A DNA stretch of 7,344 bases from positions 1 to 7,344 of the forward strand of contig JBCCFW010000259.1 in NCBI GenBank assembly GCA_039029535.1, in the 5' to 3' direction. The stretch's first letter is position 1; each line of letters opens with the position of its first letter. The translations under genes and the position numbers were made by a program. Under the pieces are notes generated by a model. It did no database searches. It had not been told where the DNA came from and worked only from the letters and a program-made list of their open reading frames with translations. The stretch is from JBCCFW01 sp039029535 (lineage in GTDB: Bacteria > Acidobacteriota > JBCCFW01). Below, one piece after another: positions 6,835-7,344 of the stretch.

Positions 6835-7330
6835 CTAATCCTTCCACCCGAGCAGGTTCCACCCGCCCTTCTCACGATCACGAAAGACTCGGTAGAACCC
6901 TCCGTCCGCCCCCTCCAGCAGGAACTCGTCGCGATCGAAGGACTGGCCGCCGGGCCACCAGCCCCCGCGGAAGCGCAGGGGCCCTTGCAGGCCGTGGGTG
7001 ACGATCCGCGTCGGCAGGCCGAGCTGCCGGGCCTCCGGAGAAGGAAGACGCAAGGACCCCTGCCTGTCCCCTCGCGGCAGGCTCAACTCCACGGGGAGAG
7101 GCGTCGGCAGGAGCTTCTCGGCTCCCAGCTCTTCCAGCGCGTCCTCCTTTTCGACGGCCGATGACGACGTGGCCGAAGAGGAGGTGGTCGACGTCGACGC
7201 CTCGAAGCTCTGCCAACCATGACGGTCTTCCACGCGGTGGGCGTCACACTGCGTCGGGGTGAGCACGGGCAGGTGCGGCAGTCGGTTGCCGAAGTGCACG
7301 GGCAGGTGCGGCAGTCGGGCCCTCGTGCAC
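6835..7330 (-). CDS. imuB: ImuB, Y-family polymerase-like protein, C-terminal part (5' end outside window)
   Basis: ImuB is a Y-family polymerase homologue lacking catalytic residues that links the beta clamp, DnaE2 and ImuA-type proteins. Only about the last 165 codons are present. The identification rests on the C-terminal domain: a Pro-rich lead (LLPTPLPVELSLP), then GPLRFRGGWWPGG, FDRDEFLLEGADGGFYRVFRD and GWNLLGW, matching the ImuB pattern GPERxxxxWW...RDYxxxxxxxGxxxWxFR...WxLHG. Position 6 nt before dnaE2 on the same strand is the expected order. The segment DAHRVEDRHGWQSF may be the usual 'D-HRPE-AW' region. It is followed by a Ser/Thr-rich linker (STSTTSSSATSSSA) that looks longer than normal. 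The frame stays open through the adapter at the right edge, so residues coded beyond 7330 are artificial, and those from about 7263 rightward are doubtful because of a duplication. A GTG at 7299 is in frame but is not a credible gene start. Confidence 0.82.
6839..6845 (-). promoter_or_regulatory. dnaE2: Ribosome binding site of dnaE2 inside the end of imuB
   Basis: GGAAGGA on the minus strand overlaps the last codons of the upstream gene (LLGWKD, stop at 6837-6835) and lies 10 nt before the TTG at 6828. It supports the unusual TTG start; the residues read from it, RSELHCRSCFSFL, match the expected start of the PHP domain. The arrangement implies translational coupling of the two mutasome genes. 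Confidence 0.6.
7263..7318. repeat. 23-bp direct repeat, two copies 33 bp apart
   Basis: gcacgggcaggtgcggcagtcgg occurs at 7263-7285 and again, identically, at 7296-7318. The offset of 33 bp keeps the imuB frame and gives RLPHLPV twice (RLPHLPVHFGNRLPHLPVL). Because it lies directly beside an adapter-containing contig end, an assembly or read-chimera origin is as likely as a real duplication. Confidence 0.85.
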
Positions 7331-7344
7331 AGATCGGAAGAGCA
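7331..7344 (+). other. Illumina adapter sequence at contig end (artefact)
   Basis: The last 14 bases, agatcggaagagca, are identical to the start of the Illumina TruSeq read-1 adapter. In reads longer than their insert this sequence follows the genomic insert, so it marks untrimmed read-through incorporated into the assembly. It is not part of the genome. Confidence 0.93.

Noticed and set aside
5161..7164. Plus-strand open frame of 667 codons
   Set aside because: It is antisense to dnaE2 and imuB, low in complexity, and lacks any recognisable domain or ribosome binding site.

Overview
The window is a GC-rich bacterial contig fragment in which every supported gene lies on the minus strand, so the text reads right to left in gene order. 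High GC, use of GTG and TTG starts, an ImuB/DnaE2 mutagenesis cassette, a GYF_2-AIM24 fusion and a secreted cysteine-rich, thrombospondin-3-like repeat protein together suggest a Myxococcota-like or Planctomycetota-like bacterium. That taxonomic call is an inference, since no marker gene is present. The right end carries 14 bases identical to the start of the Illumina TruSeq adapter, so this is a short-read assembly whose last bases are not genomic.

Layout from right to left: (1) 7330-6835, the C-terminal part of ImuB, a catalytically inactive Y-family polymerase-like protein. (2) 6828-3646, complete dnaE2 (imuC), an error-prone DNA polymerase III alpha-type subunit, starting 6 nt after the imuB stop. 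(3) 3593-3222, queF, the NADPH-dependent 7-cyano-7-deazaguanine reductase of queuosine synthesis, with a possible promoter of its own in the 52-bp gap after dnaE2. (4) 3191-2187, a GYF_2 domain fused to an AIM24/TIGR00266 domain. (5) 2158-1898, a small protein with two predicted membrane segments. (6) 1890-1531, an unrecognised 119-residue Trp-rich soluble protein coupled to gene 5. (7) 1530-1315, a 216-bp intergenic region with a palindrome and short direct repeats. (8) 1314-1, a secreted, extremely acidic protein made almost entirely of 47/50-residue six-cysteine repeats and running off the left edge.

Functionally there are three units. imuB and dnaE2 form the core of the SOS-type mutagenic translesion synthesis system; the usual upstream partner (imuA or an equivalent) and any LexA box would lie beyond the right edge. 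queF is a metabolic gene that may simply be co-oriented. The AIM24 fusion, the membrane protein and the 119-residue protein are tightly spaced and probably co-transcribed; their role is unknown. The repeat protein is separated by the largest gap and is probably its own transcription unit. The most unusual object is the repeat protein, where two different repeat units appear to have been amplified separately. I saw no tRNA, rRNA, CRISPR array, insertion sequence or convincing rho-independent terminator.
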